Positions 1-13,490 are shown, numbered from the stretch's first letter. The stretch is DNA of 64,000 nt from Zychaea mexicana (GCF_025766255.1 NW_026516776.1:90734-154733); one strand, 5' to 3'. Program-made: numbers and translations. Notes: generated by a model from the sequence alone, not told the origin.

Positions 1-180
1 CGTCTCTTCCTCATCAAGCAATCGAAGGCATTCGCGAATGTCGTCGATATTGGTCAGGGCTTCAAAGTCCTGAGATAAGAGTGATTCTTGTCCTGCGTCG
101 TGTGTCTGTTCGCTCCCAAAGTCGTTGCTGTTATTAGGTTGTTGAGTATGGCCTGATGAAGGAGAAATAGCTGAAGGCAT
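1..180 (-). CDS. 5' end of a partial gene, possibly COG4 (Golgi tethering complex)
   Basis: The first 60 codons of a minus-strand gene are present; the rest lies off the left edge. The ATG at 180-178 opens a frame with no stop to base 1. The N-terminus is Ser/Gln/Asn-rich and disordered, then becomes helical and acidic, with the stretch ALTNIDDIRECLRLLDEEET (about residues 41-60). From memory of the family, this resembles the start of conserved oligomeric Golgi subunit 4, where a similar LT..x(n)..L..EE helix follows a short disordered leader. If so, the protein would act in retrograde tethering at the Golgi. Only this short segment supports the family, so the assignment is tentative; any coiled-coil tethering protein could start this way. 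Codon use and the clean frame make a real coding exon likely. Confidence 0.5.
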   Translation of the reverse strand, partial: MPSAISPSSGHTQQPNNSNDFGSEQTHDAGQESLLSQDFEALTNIDDIRECLRLLDEEET

Positions 181-1656
181 ATTATTTTCTCTATAGGAAA
201 CAACTGTCAATGCATCCCATCTCAGCAAGCCAACAAAAAGTGTCTTTTCTATTCCGCTACCATTTATGGCACAATCATTTTTGAGAGGTAAGAGCAATTG
301 CATATCATTGGATGACCTAGTTAGCCGTAGCTTGCAGTGCTCTCTATTGTTGCTGAGGTACAATCCTTCGCTTGTAGCTATTGACGCCATAGTCTGTTTC
401 CATTGCTCGATACAGGTGTTTCAACCTCCAGCATATCAGTTGTGGTGCTTAGTATCATGGAAGTAGAACGTCATTGAAAAATGTTCTATATTATTCGGGA
501 TCACCATGATATGTACATAATCATCGAATGAAAACAATAGAAAGCGATTTATGATAGCTCTCACGCAGATAAAAGTATTTCAGATACGTTATGACGATTG
601 ATTAAGAGAGTATGTTTTACTAGTAGATACTGCTTCATTAAACACTAATATTCATGGGTAGATACCAGCTTGGGTTCTTGGGGGTACACAGAACTACTTA
701 GCGCCCGTATTACGATCTGGAACATTCTTTGTCGGCCTACAAGCAGTGTGCATATCAATTTTTCTAAGAAATGCCAATATGTTACATACTTCTCAGTCTT
801 CTTGATCGTTTCGCGATCTAGACAGAGATGAAACCAATCAAAGGAACGAGTTTAAGTAACGTTGTGAGATCATCGATAGTTCATTAACAGCTATATATAT
901 TACTACCTCATTACACACATCTACTAAATTAATGTATCTACTTTAAATACATCGTCAATCAATTGCCTGACAGAGTAGTTTGATGTTGGTAATAACGACA
1001 GTAATGAAAAGAGAGAAATATTCTGTATAAGAAACTACAATTAAATATCACAACACTTTCTTCTTCGCTGATCTACACACAAATAAAGATCCATCACCTA
1101 AACCTACGAGACCTTTGCTGACCCATATTACTTGTTGCGAGTGATTTTTGATATCTATCCATCATTAATATTCTCACTAGCCACAGAGAGAAACTCAAAT
1201 GACGCTGTGTGTCTATTTTAGGCCAACTCGGGACCACGTTTACTCGACTCTCTTTTAGATGATACAACACAAATGTGAAACCGGGCAAATTAACTTGCAC
1301 ACCATCCCATCAAACGGGTAGGCCTAATACGCTAAATTCCAATGATCTGCGCTCAGCAAGAACATGTTACACGAATCATCAAGTATTAATCGCCAAGCTG
1401 GGTAAGCTGCGCCATAATGGAACGGGCGAAGACCAAGAAAAATCCCCACAGCCACACACGCACATAAAAGTGCGTTATATATAGATCAGCTGTATATCAT
1501 ACGTATGTGTTCTCGAAAATGGTTAGGACAAATTAGCCTATCCTCCAGTCCACCCCTTTTTCAGAATATAAATGAGGTAGGTTTTTTTATTTATTTCGCG
1601 TTCAATCAACAACTCCTCTTCTTCTCCTCACGAAAAAAACAGCAACAACAACAAAA
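181..1656. other. Divergent intergenic region
   Basis: AT-rich spacer between the divergent partial gene at the left edge and the small secreted-protein gene. Only short frames without family resemblance or splice-consistent extensions are present. The last 100 bases hold the TATA element and a CT-rich leader for the gene at 1657. Confidence 0.6.
1567..1573 (+). promoter_or_regulatory. TATA box of the small secreted-protein gene
   Basis: TATAAAT lies 84-90 bases upstream of the ATG at 1657. It is followed by a pyrimidine-rich stretch (CTCCTCTTCTTCTCCTCAC) and an A-rich leader just before the start codon. Such a layout is typical of strongly expressed fungal genes. Confidence 0.6.
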
Positions 1657-2102
1657 ATGGTCAAAGCCCTAACAGTCCTTGCTTTCCTTGCCGCCCCTAC
1701 CGCTTACGTTATGGCTCAAGATGGTATGCATTGTTTTTACACTGCTGTTATGATAATTAGTTTTCTGGATTTACTGATCTGCTGTGCCTTTTTCCAAACT
1801 ATTTTCTAGCTTCTGTTCCTACCGAAATCCCAAGTAATATCCCTACCGACGATCCTGGTTTGCTCAGCAGCATCGCCAGCTATGCTAGTGAAAACGCTGG
1901 CGAATTGTCGTCTGCCTACGAATCCATAATGAGCGAGCTTCCTACTGACTACCAGAACAGTGTCAGCAGCATTCTCGCTGAAGCTACTCAGGGTGCTCCC
2001 AGCGGTGGCAGCGACGGCGAATCTGCTGGTAACAAGGTCACCCTTGGTGTTGCCATGGCTGGTGCTGTCGGCTTTGTTGCTGCTGCAGGCATGCTCCTCT
2101 AA
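1657..2102 (+). CDS. Small secreted, probably GPI-anchored surface protein
   Basis: Two exons, 1657-1723 and 1810-2102 (intron 86 nt, GTATGC...TAG), encode 119 residues. Residues 1-20 form a signal peptide (MVKALTVLAFLAAPTAYVMA, probable cleavage before QD). The mature part is rich in Ser, Ala, Glu and Pro. A Gly/Ser spacer (GGSDGESAGN) precedes a C-terminal hydrophobic segment of about 20 residues ending in GMLL, the arrangement of a GPI-attachment signal. There are no cysteines and no catalytic motif. The first 60 mature residues form a predicted amphipathic helix (SSIASYASENAGELSSAYES). By analogy with small fungal wall proteins it probably ends up at the plasma membrane or cell wall. Function is unknown. 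A TATA box and CT-rich leader suggest strong expression. I recognise no named family. Confidence 0.8.
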
Positions 2103-4271
2103 ACAACAACTCACATATAACACAGTATAACATCATCCCCAGCCTCTTTTTTCCTCTGACCTCCTTGTCCTTCTAAACTTCTCGTTTCTTGTACAACATC
2201 TCTTCGCGTATTTCCCTTTTGATTCATTCTATAGCCTGTATCCTTAATACATATATTATTGTTGGTAGTCTACCACGTAACTTCATTATTGATCGCTTTT
2301 CTGCATAAGTATTTTTTGCTCGAGGAAAAACTATAAGATGAGTTAGTTCTACTGTACCTCAGGACTCTACTTTTTTTATGGCGGTCTGCCGTATCGTTAC
2401 TATACAGTCTACTAATGATATCAAGCAGTCTTGAAAACATACATATCGAGCAGAAACAATAGCCCAAGTCAAAATATTATTTCTGGATTAGCTAATTTAC
2501 CAGAACACTACTACATATTAGTCGAGTATCAAGCAGCTGCACATGCACATGCGCAAAGCATTGAACCTCTTGGATGACTTTCGAAGATGTAAGCCGGCGT
2601 TAGGCTTATACTGCTATTTATATAGCTATGAAAAAACGGCTTTTCGTCGGTTTGTATAATGAAACAGTTTTTGTAAAACAAAGTGACGTATAGACACCCC
2701 AAGAAAGGTGAAAAATATGGCTCGTTTGCTGCGAAATGAAGGGCGGTTTGTTAGGTACAATTGTTGGTCGTTCCCCATCGTCTTTTACTCAAATAACAGT
2801 ACAGCACTACATACATGCTCAATTCTGATATGTGGATGGCTTTTCCAATGACATCAGTACTCATACACGGCGTTACCATAATTTGATCGACACATATCGC
2901 AAGGATTTAGCCATATAGACTCCACTATAAAATGTGATGTGAAAGAAGCTGAGAAATATGCAAATCACTGATATGATAGATCACATATTCGCTTCATTCT
3001 GCACGCAGCATACTAATATAAACACCTCTTCGGATACGTTTTACCTAAACTTCACGTCTACATGCATTTTGATGGAGATACGGATAAGAATTAGATCGAT
3101 CCTGTTCTGCTGTCTATCATTTCAACAATGATGTTAACGGTGAATTGATATATTAGACAAAAAGCACGAAGGCATAAGATTATGACGTAGCAGAAGAGAT
3201 CTCCGTCCTTTCTATGTATGCGGCATAGATGTTGCATGAAAGATAAAGATAGCGACACCACATGACCGTCTTCGTCTTGGAAATAGCAATTTTGTAACGC
3301 CCTTCTTTCTCTGCCTCAATAAAGAAGCTGGTATCACTGTCAAACGTCATTTTCGTTGTATCTAAAAGAAAGCCAGCTCCTACAGAAATCGGCGTGTAGC
3401 ACATGAAATGCAAAATAGCTCCTTTTGATTGCTTTTTTGTTTTCGATTACAAAACTTGAGCTACGCTTTAAAATAAAGATGTTACCGTGGAGAAACAGCA
3501 GCACCATATCCTACTGCTACAACAAGAAGTAGTAGGGCCAGTATCAAACTAACTGGTAGGTGAGCACGACGACAGCTGTCAAAGGCTCATATGATTCGCG
3601 GTTGATTACAGCAATTCCGTTTTGTAGTCTATTTCAAGTATGTGCCTCATTCTTCTATCTAATTGAGAAGCTAATTTATATGATACATAAATAGCACATT
3701 CATAATTGTATAAGCTGTCAAACAGGATCTATATGTATTATTTGGCGAATCCTATCTTTGCTATGATAGGAGGCTTTGGAATGGCTTTTACCGTACCATA
3801 GAATACGAGGGAATGTAGGTGCGACTGTAGCGGCCAAGGCGCACCAAATGACCTCTGTGTCTCTGCTCGTCTGACAAATGTCTCTCGTCATTTTTATAAA
3901 AGAAATAATTTCCCTTTTAAAAGAACTGCAGCAAAACATATATGTTAATTTTAACCCTCTTCCTACATGATTCTGATACTAGCTAATCAGCATACTGTAC
4001 TCGATAAACGATAGCAAAATAGCGAAAAGAGATTTTAGTTTTGTGCCCTTAGCGTGGCAACATCACGAGCTCTATGTAGAAGACAGTGAGACAGTGCATA
4101 GCATAAAACCACGCGACTGACTTTGCGGTGTAAAAAAAGCCTGCATGCACTGTGCCAAGACAGTGCGAGCTAACTTAACGCCTTCCTTTTTTACGTTTCC
4201 TGCGGCACACACACACACTCTCAAACAACACACAGTCTTTTATTTTACCTTTTCTCTCGTAAAATTAGAGA
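2103..4271. other. Intergenic region, no supported gene
   Basis: About 2.2 kb of AT-rich sequence. A minus-strand frame at 3180-3413 has a somewhat protein-like middle but no start context, splice-consistent partners or family match, so it is not called. Nothing else stands out. Confidence 0.5.
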
Positions 4272-4832
4272 ATGCTGACGCTACTTCTCGGCTACGTTTT
4301 GCTTGGCATTCTATTTTATGTCGAACACCGGTACGAATCGTCGAGAACTACAACCGCCATTCAAGAATCCGGAGATGATCAGGGCACGTCTCGATTGTTA
4401 CTCATAGTATGGATATTATGCGGGTTTGTCAGTCCACTGGTATGGCTCTCCGTGAATGTGGGTGCAGCACCCGACTGGATTGGTTGGATCGGGTTAGGAT
4501 GGATCTTGGGTGGTATTATCTTATTACGCTGGTCGATATTTGCCAATCATTTCTATTTGCGTGCCATGGCGACCATGGATGACCAGTATATCTGTACCGA
4601 GGGACCTTACAAGGTCATTCGTCACCCCGGTTATGCCGCGTTTATTGTGGGATGGCTAGGATTTGGTTTGGCTACCGTCAACTGGATGGCATTTTTGACG
4701 ACGGTCGTTTTGGTCGGTTATGCGTATGTAAAACGGATCCTGGCCGAGGAACAGATGATGCTGGAGAAGTTCAGTGTTGATTACCAACAGTATATCAATG
4801 AATCGTCGCGAGTGATCCCCTTTGTATTTTAA
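4272..4832 (+). CDS. Isoprenylcysteine carboxyl methyltransferase-like integral membrane methyltransferase
   Basis: A single uninterrupted exon encodes 186 residues with about four or five membrane segments (residues 1-17, 42-62, 69-88, 122-140, 138-153). The C-terminal half carries the signature of the ICMT/phospholipid methyltransferase superfamily: GPYKVIRHPGY at 111-121, followed by AEEQMM at 158-163. These match the SAM-binding and catalytic elements of small membrane methyltransferases (Gly-Pro-Tyr-x-x-x-Arg-His-Pro and a later Glu-Glu pair). It probably transfers a methyl group from SAM to a lipid or prenylated substrate at an internal membrane. The exact substrate cannot be read from sequence. 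Length is shorter than canonical STE14 (about 240) and closer to bacterial-type members. It is one of only two intronless genes here, which is odd among neighbours with up to nine introns. Confidence 0.75.
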   Translation: MLTLLLGYVLLGILFYVEHRYESSRTTTAIQESGDDQGTSRLLLIVWILCGFVSPLVWLSVNVGAAPDWIGWIGLGWILGGIILLRWSIFANHFYLRAMATMDDQYICTEGPYKVIRHPGYAAFIVGWLGFGLATVNWMAFLTTVVLVGYAYVKRILAEEQMMLEKFSVDYQQYINESSRVIPFVF

Positions 4833-5690
4833 AGCTTTTGTTATGTAATGACATATTCTGTTATCATTATTACTATCACTATTTTGTATTGATTAATGGT
4901 ACTATTAAATACCCGGTCCTCATATTCTTGTATTCCATGCTCATGTAAGTGTGGTGTAAGTATTTGTAAAGGAAAACGTAACATATAAGAAGAGGATGCC
5001 ATAAAATATACGTAAGTAGGGAAGGAGAGCAATATAAGTTGGTATAGTATTGGGGGTGGATGAGATCAAATATTGCTAGTAGCCAAGTAGAATGGACTTA
5101 TTAGAAGAGTTGACAAAGAACCTGTCCTCACTATGAATAATCACAGCAAATTTATTATATTTCATGATGATAAATGTATAAGCAAGAGATTTCATTGTAG
5201 CTGTATTATATAGCAACATAAAGGATTGATATATAGACATGCATTGTAGAAAGGCCAGAGGAGTAAGCTTTTCTTTTAAGAATACTGGTAATCATTATGC
5301 ACACCGAATACGTTTTAAAAGGGATTATCATTATGCTCATACTCTAATCTACTACAAGTAACTGTCAAGTATTATCAGCTCTTGTATGTAAATATATGCG
5401 TGGTAAATACTACTTCATCGTCCTCTCACACAATGTCATCACTTCACCTAATCACTTGTTGTGGTTTACCTGCTATGCTCTAGTATATATGTCTACTGTA
5501 AATTTTTAGCGGCAAGCAACTAATAAATAGCCCCTGTAGAAACTTACAGGTCCTCACGAATACTTGCAGGAACATGCTTATAGGTCGCATAAAGCTGCAT
5601 ATGTATATAAAGCGAGTATCAATTTTTTTGCCCACCCCGCCTCTCGAAACGACGTTCTTCACTAATTTTCCTCCACAACTGTATCGTTTC
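4833..5690. other. Intergenic region upstream of the permease
   Basis: AT-rich spacer between two plus-strand genes, holding the 3' end of the methyltransferase gene and the promoter of the permease (TATA at 5604). No gene seen. Confidence 0.6.
5604..5610 (+). promoter_or_regulatory. TATA box of the NCS1 permease
   Basis: TATATAA lies 81-87 bases upstream of the chosen ATG at 5691. An in-frame ATG at 5574 sits upstream of this box, so it is unlikely to be in the mRNA; this supports the later start. Confidence 0.55.
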
Positions 5691-7439
5691 ATGGTCAAAC
5701 AAGTGTTAAGCGAAGAATGTCGCCCATCCGTTGAGTCACAGTCAGGCAACGAAAGCATCGATGCCTTCGACAAATCCTCCTCACACCCAAAGAACAAATG
5801 GTTTTCACTACCAGAAATCGATCAGCAAGGAATTACCCCCATACCTGAAGACGAGCGTCCCCACGAACGAATCACGGATAACTTTACGATGTGGTTCAGC
5901 ATCAACTCTAACTGGATAGCTATGTCAATTGGTATGCTCGCTACACAAATATACCACATCAAATTCTATGAAGGTCTGCTCTGTATTATATTTGGCAATA
6001 TGGTTTCTGCTCTTCCAGGTAAAATGAGCGTAATAGAGTCCATTGCTTTGAAACTTATATTTCCATTAAAAAAAGGCTGACATATTGGATCTTTTGTATA
6101 CTAATGCAGGGGCAGTGTTCGCCACATTCGGTGCTCGATATGGCTTGCGACAAAGTGTGATAGCCAGGTACAGCTATGGCATGATCCCAAGCTCGATTGT
6201 ATCAGCCATTATTGTTCTTTCATACTTTGGCTGGGGCATCGTTGACATTATTCTTGCTGCTCAGTTGTTGACCGCAGTCCAGTCACATTACGGTGCTTCA
6301 GCTGATTTTCCGTTATGGGCCGGTATTCTTGTGATTATCGCGGTAACATTGGCGATTGGCGTTTTTGGATACTCTATCGTCCATTTAGTCGAGCGTTGGA
6401 CCTGGTTGCCACTTTGGATCATATTTTTCATCATTCTTGGGTTAAGCGCGCCGCATATGGATCTCTCCGCGGCAACGTCCAGTAGTGTACAAAGCGATGT
6501 AGGCGACATCGTGTCATTCTTTGCAACGATCGCCTCTACTAATCCTGTATGGGTCCAGTGCGCTGCAGATCTCACATCGAAACAGGTTAGTTTTGGAAAA
6601 ACATACTTGGAAAAAATAGTGCTATCGTTTGATAGTGTTGCCGTCAGCAGCAATGAATAGAGCGTTAGGAAAAGATGCAAATTTTATTCATACATATGCA
6701 TATATACAATATACAGCCAGCAACATTCAACAGATACGTGATAGCGCTATTGACGTATTTTGGAGCAGTCATCCCTATTATTCTTCTGGAAATCTTTGGA
6801 TTCTCACTTGCTATATCGATAGCACAGCCAGATCAGAATCCAACGTGGAGAGCAGGGTATGAAGCCAATAGCGCGGGTGGACTAGCTAGCGCAATCCTTG
6901 AGCCAGTAGCAGGCTTTGGTAAACTTTGTTTGGCTATTATGGCTTTCGGCATGATTGTTCACGTAGTACCAAACAATTACGGAGCATCACTGACAATGCA
7001 AGCCTTGATCCCCGGTCTACACAAAATTCCAATATGGGTACTCACAATACTGACGGCAGCCATCATTACTATTGCAGCCATTGCGGGTGCCGAGCATCTT
7101 GCAGCTATATTGCAAGGCATTTTACCATTCCAAATGTACTGCATGTCGCCTTACATAGCGATATTACTTATCGAACACTTTGTGATGCGTAGCGGTCATT
7201 ATCCGATTGACATCTGGAATTCTCGCAGCGAGTTACCTATAGGATTGGCTGCCACTTTCTCGACAGTGGGCGGTTATGCTTTCGCTTTTTTGGGAGCAAA
7301 CCAAAGCTTTTTCACTGGGCCCATAGCTCAACGCATTGGTGAACATTATGGTGAAGTTGGTATATGGCTTGCGTTTGGCTTTGCAGTATGCACGTATCCA
7401 GCGGCACGGTGCCTTGAAAGGCGGCTCTTTGGAAGATAG
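5691..7439 (+). CDS. Nucleobase:cation symporter-1 (purine/cytosine permease-like)
   Basis: Three exons (5691-6018, 6110-6585, 6717-7439) give 508 residues, the usual length for the NCS1 family. The N-terminal tail is cytosolic and acidic. The first transmembrane region has the NCS1 sequence NFTMWFSINSNW, followed by the conserved glycine-rich GAVFATFGARYGLRQ, which is interrupted by intron 1 as GAV begins. Later come FGWGIVDIILAAQL and the C-terminal hydrophobic block with FGMIVHVVPNNYG. About 12 membrane helices are visible. Members import cytosine, adenine, hypoxanthine or related pyrimidine/purine compounds with protons across the plasma membrane. The sequence looks closest to the Fcy-type branch rather than Fur-type, but substrate cannot be assigned. 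Both introns have GT-AG ends and the frame runs through. Confidence 0.92.
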
Positions 7440-10056
7440 CGCAGCGCAACATGCAATGTTGACGACGTCAAGATAGAAGTGTACTATACAAGCTTACAGC
7501 ACCACTACCATTGTTTATATTATCAGTATACTAGTTCAGTTAAAAAGTAACCATGTATATAGTAGAAGGTTATTTTATATAAAATATCGGTGTATTTGGA
7601 CAGCGAAAGGGGCCGATCGCTGGATTAAAATAGGTGGATGAATAGGGATCAACGGGGAGAAATTTCCGTGGTAGCGAGAATTTACTAATATACACTTTAG
7701 ATAAATGATATGCTATACATTTACGGAAAGAAGTATGTGGTGGTCAGATAACTGTATAAATGTCTCCTTCTTGCATAACGATGAAGAGGTATTGAACATC
7801 AAAAAAGAGAAACTGTATATCTCAGTTTAATAAGCCATGCTTTGTGGTAAATTGCAATACTCGTTGTAGAGCGTTGAAAATCATCTCTCTTTCTATGACT
7901 CACCCTAACCTTCGGGAACATCGAAGGGGTAAACTTATTCTACAGCCAGAGAAAATACACATTAAACCTTTTCGGAACCTTGAGACACGTCTGAAGAAGG
8001 CTGCTTACAAGATAGTGCTTGGGTTATATGTCAGATTTCGTGTCACCACGGCAATCGTGGCGATCTTATTTGATGGTGAGATGTTTGGCAATGAAAGGCG
8101 GCGGTACTACTTGCATACTCATCATTGTCGCCATTGGTCAATAAAAGATTTTATAAAACGAATATATAAGCATCCGTTGGTCGATTAAGATGTTATCATA
8201 ACACCGTTTTCATTGTGTGTCTAATGCATATAATATGCGTAGTGACTTGGCGGAGCATATGTATGATGTATGGAGCGGTAACGATCATAAACGTTAACAA
8301 TGGAAGCACATCCTGGGACTCATCCCATGACGGTTGCTGACGATGGAAGGAAAGAAAAAGAAGGAAAATTGGTTTTATCAATGCGAATCCACGTGACTAA
8401 CTTTATATATGTACATGAATGCTTCCTCACCATCACAGTCATTGAAAGAGCTTATGACTGTCATATAAGATACACTAAAAACACAGACATATTTCATAAC
8501 CAGCATTTCTGGACATGTAAGTATAGTACTGCAATATACCGTCATGAAAAGGCTGTTGCTAGTGGCAACGGCGGTGATGCTGGCAACGACACGATGCGAT
8601 GGTGATAGCAACAAAATGGATAACAATGCTGTTGCAAAAGATGTTCTGCTAAGGTATCTATTGCTAGGATAAGTAGTGCCTTTGGTCACTGAATGATTGT
8701 GCGAGCAAAGAGGCGGAAAGAAGGAAACAAAGTATGCATAGGTACCCGTTCCAGGTACCATACGTATATTTCAGGCAGGTATATCTGGTAGCGTAGCACA
8801 GATACAAAGTCAGAAGAAGGAATGCTCGATTTTGTTTTTCTGTGTCTCTCAGTGTACAGTACTTTAGCTAACTTATCACTTTCCTTTCTGTAATGAAGTA
8901 TATCATATGGACAGGAAATCTCCATATACGATACAGAGATTTAGATATGTCAGAAAAAGGCAATCAACCATAAATGTGCATTTTATGCTTTATCTAGCTC
9001 CTAACGCCGCCTGTCTCTTTATATGTACCTATGTAGATGCTTCGTGGGAAGAAATCAACCGTGTAAGACTTGATTTTGACCTGTCTGTGATCGCTACCTG
9101 TCATACGTTCTTCTCGTTACAAGCCTATGAGTAATGGATTCCCAAATTCGTCGTTTTACTGTTGCAATTATCTGGCCGGATGATAGAGATGATGAAAATA
9201 GAGATGACCATGTACTATAACGTCAGTAAAAGTGATAAATTATGATGGGAAGGCTAGATCATTTTGCAAGAAAGCTGAGATGCTAAAAACAACAAAAAGA
9301 TTCTGCACAATGGTGTAATTAATCTTACCAACTACAATAACATTGGCTATCTAAAGATCAAAAGAAGAGGTCACTACTGTTTCAAGCCTGTATGTAGCCA
9401 CACAAGGCATAGCGACGAAGCATTTCGATTTACTAGTGCCCGGACAGACAAAAACGGAGAAGAAAGAAGTACAGAAATGAGGAGCGTGGTGGCCGGAAAA
9501 TTGTGTCGCTATCTGTTGTGTGTGTGTCTTTGGGCACAAACGTGGGTACATGTTACTTGGCCCTGTTTTCTGGACATGGCACATACACACCATAACCAGC
9601 AATGACACTAACAGCAATAGCGATAGACGGCTTGAAAACCAAGAAACAAACACGGCCCTCTCGTGTCGCGACCTTCCCCCTACAGAGATGAACGTAGTAG
9701 TTTTGGAGTCGCAGAAGATGTGATGACTTGAGAAAAAGAAGGAAGGTAGAATTTTTATTTTTTTGTATTACAATGGATCAGGTACCAGCTGGTTTCTTTT
9801 TACCCCCCATGGGGTGTGTGCGTGTGTGATGATGATGATCATGCTTTGGCGATGTGTTCTTCGTCATCACAGCATTGTTAGAATTAAAAGTCAGTTCCCA
9901 TCATCATGTTCTACATCAGACGTCAGCACGTTACTGCGTGCCCTCCGGCGACGCTCCTCTATAAAACGGGCGGGGAATCCGGGTAGCATTGCATGTACTA
10001 CCTTTCTCTTCTTATACTCTGTATGTAAATCGTACAAGACCAAAAAGAAGTAAATA
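7440..10056. other. Intergenic region between permease and spermidine synthase
   Basis: About 2.6 kb. Frames at 7844-8188 (plus), 8378-8761 (minus) and 9351-9653 (minus) are open for 100 or more codons but have no family resemblance, and I found no splice partners for them. The right end carries the SPE3 promoter with a TATA box at 9960. Confidence 0.5.
9960..9966 (+). promoter_or_regulatory. TATA box of spermidine synthase
   Basis: TATAAAA, 91-97 bases upstream of the SPE3 ATG, flanked by GC-rich sequence (GGCGACGCTCC upstream, CGGGCGGGG downstream) in an otherwise AT-rich spacer. Confidence 0.6.
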
Positions 10057-11375
<1,319 letters not shown>

Positions 11376-11582
11376 GGTACTACTGCTGACTACTACACCA
11401 AGCAGTATCAGCAAGAGCAGTAGAAATACTACTTGAGTACCATCATACCATGCCCCATCCACTAGTACAATTTCTTCACCGCATCAAACAAACTGTACAT
11501 TTACCATACACACACACACTCTCTCTGCTCTCAGTAAATAAAAAAGAATACACACTGCAAGCGGCGCCTTAATATAATCGAG

Positions 11583-13490
11583 GTGTCGCGACAGCATGAA
11601 TCTTTCTGTTCTCTCTTTTTCTTCTGTTCTTCAACCATACCTCCATCACTGGACAGCACTGTCAGGCACATAGCCGCTAAAAGCAGTATCACCAACAGCA
11701 ATGAGCCTACCCGTAATCAATTTGGACCAGCATCCTCTACTATCGAGTCAGTAACCAAACGAAAGCGTGGAAAGAACGACGATCAAGATGGCGATTCAAA
11801 CAACACGGCCGCCAAAATCAAAGTGACAGTAGCACCACTACTGCTAGCAAAGCAGTACTGATCACCGCAGCTAAAAAAAATATAAAAGCGACAGAGAAAG
11901 ATGGTGCTGACCATTAACACGGTCGCCAGCGTACCGCAACCCGCTTCGCCCTTGGATCTCTGGAAGAACATCCTCAGTCACTTGTGTCCGTCGCAAATAG
12001 CACGATTTGCAGCTGCATCACCTGCCCTACAATCACTTGCCTTGTGTCTTCCGATCTGGCAAGAGATCTGCGAAAAAGCCAAGCTACCTGCTCCAACAAC
12101 CAAAAAGAGGCTCATGCAGCACGCCTGTTAGTTTATGCAAGAAATTATACGAGCAATGTTTTGCCGGATACGTAGGCACAACTCACAGTGGCGGCTGTCA
12201 AGCGCTTTACCCGTCGACTCGAAAGAGCAAAAGAAAACCATCAACATGTGTCTCAAATGCCGCCAGAAGCACTTTGAGCAGTATCCTAAACCTGGTATGA
12301 CCGATTGGCGTCGCAAGACATACGCGATCAAATTGGTGTAGACGCACAAGAAGCCAAGCGCAAGGCAGCTTCAGATCGACGAGCAAATAAGGTCTGGGAG
12401 AAGCAACAGGAACGGCGCAACCAGCTAGCAGAAGCACTTGCGAACGAAGGGTTTTAGCTCAATAAAGGAGATATCGGATGCAAGCTCTATATCGCGAGCG
12501 GCAGAAAAACAGGAACTTTTGAACACCTTGTCGCACGCATTGTCGAACATTCTTAGCGCGAGCGTGCAAAAGAACGACACCAACAGCTCAAGAACAGACT
12601 TGATCTGCATGGTATCAAACTACGATCTGACTTACGCCTGGAAGCAAGCGGATATCGAGTCTGGAGAAGGTGGACGAGAGGGTCGAAGCATAGATCGAGA
12701 AGCTTTGGGCTTTAGCCGAAACAACTTAAAGTGAGGATCGTCATATGTTTGGTCATACGGTCGAACCCACAAGTCCATAAATTCTGAAAGAAGGAGGACC
12801 AAGGCGCTCAAGAAATACATCCTCAAACGAATCCAGCATGGCATGTGGAACGACGTCAATGAAGATCCGAATAACCTGATCGACCACCGAGCTTGTTGTG
12901 GGACCTTATAAGACAAATTTCACACCCGATCTGGAGTGCTTAATATCGGTGTATTGGCTGGCAAGACAAGTGCAAAGGATGGATCCCACAGATCTTACGA
13001 GTCTGACGGATGAATTTCTACTTCGGATCATGGAAGTAGGCGTTAAAACTCCTGTCCAGGAATGACTTAATTGAGCTGATCGTCAAAAGGCGTTGTCATC
13101 ACCATGAAAGAAGAACGAGCAAAACACATTCACGCAGCCTTTACCACAAAAGTCAGAGGAAGCCTTCTTAGCTGCAGCAGCTAGGGCAGTTGAGGAAGTA
13201 CATTATGAGTATGATCGACAGTTCACGTCAGGTTGTACTGGACTAGATCAAGGGAAAGTACATTAAGGAAATGGCCAGCGATCTACCTTTCATTCTTCAA
13301 GACTTCTTCAACACAAGCAGTAAGAATAACTCACAACTGACCAACTCGCAGTACTATCATTGCAGGGACGTAATTTCCGCAAACAAGCCAGTTAAATCAA
13401 AGAATAGGAAGGAGTTCAGCCAAAGTACCTGATGGAGTTGCTGAAGTCCATCAAGTCTTATCGAATCCTTACAGCATCCAAGTAAGGCCG
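11583..13490 (+). pseudogene. Decayed F-box protein gene
   Basis: The best-preserved part is at 11901-12131: an F-box-like segment LDLWKNILSHLCPSQIARF followed by LPIWQEICEKAKLPAP. It is halted by a stop, then continues in other frames: YEQCFAGYVGTTHSGGCQA (around 12150-12210, one frame) and INMCLKCRQKHFEQYPKP (around 12240-12295, another). Further fragments rich in Arg, Glu and Gln run to about 13490, broken by many stops (for example at 12457, 12556 and 12713) and frameshifts. The order F-box, charged WxxICxxAKLP segment, CxxCRxxHFEQYP zinc-ribbon-like motif, then Arg-rich repeats matches, from memory, a large F-box family of Mucorales. Coding-like sequence from 11640 (a basic KRKRGKNDDQDGDS segment) may be its N-terminus. 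I see no set of introns that would repair it, so it is called a pseudogene. Confidence 0.7.

Noticed and set aside
3180..3413. Minus-strand 77-codon frame with a protein-like middle (FDSDTSFFIEAEKEGRY)
   Set aside because: No consistent upstream exon, promoter or family; too short to call.
7844..8188. Plus-strand 114-codon frame
   Set aside because: No domain, no splice partners, and composition like the surrounding spacer.
9351..9653. Minus-strand 100-codon frame with a hydrophobic start
   Set aside because: Not supported by splice-consistent neighbours; lies in the SPE3 upstream region and shows no family.
12135..12341. Treating the F-box fragments as a spliced functional gene
   Set aside because: Stops and frame changes occur inside motifs rather than at GT-AG boundaries, so splicing cannot repair them.
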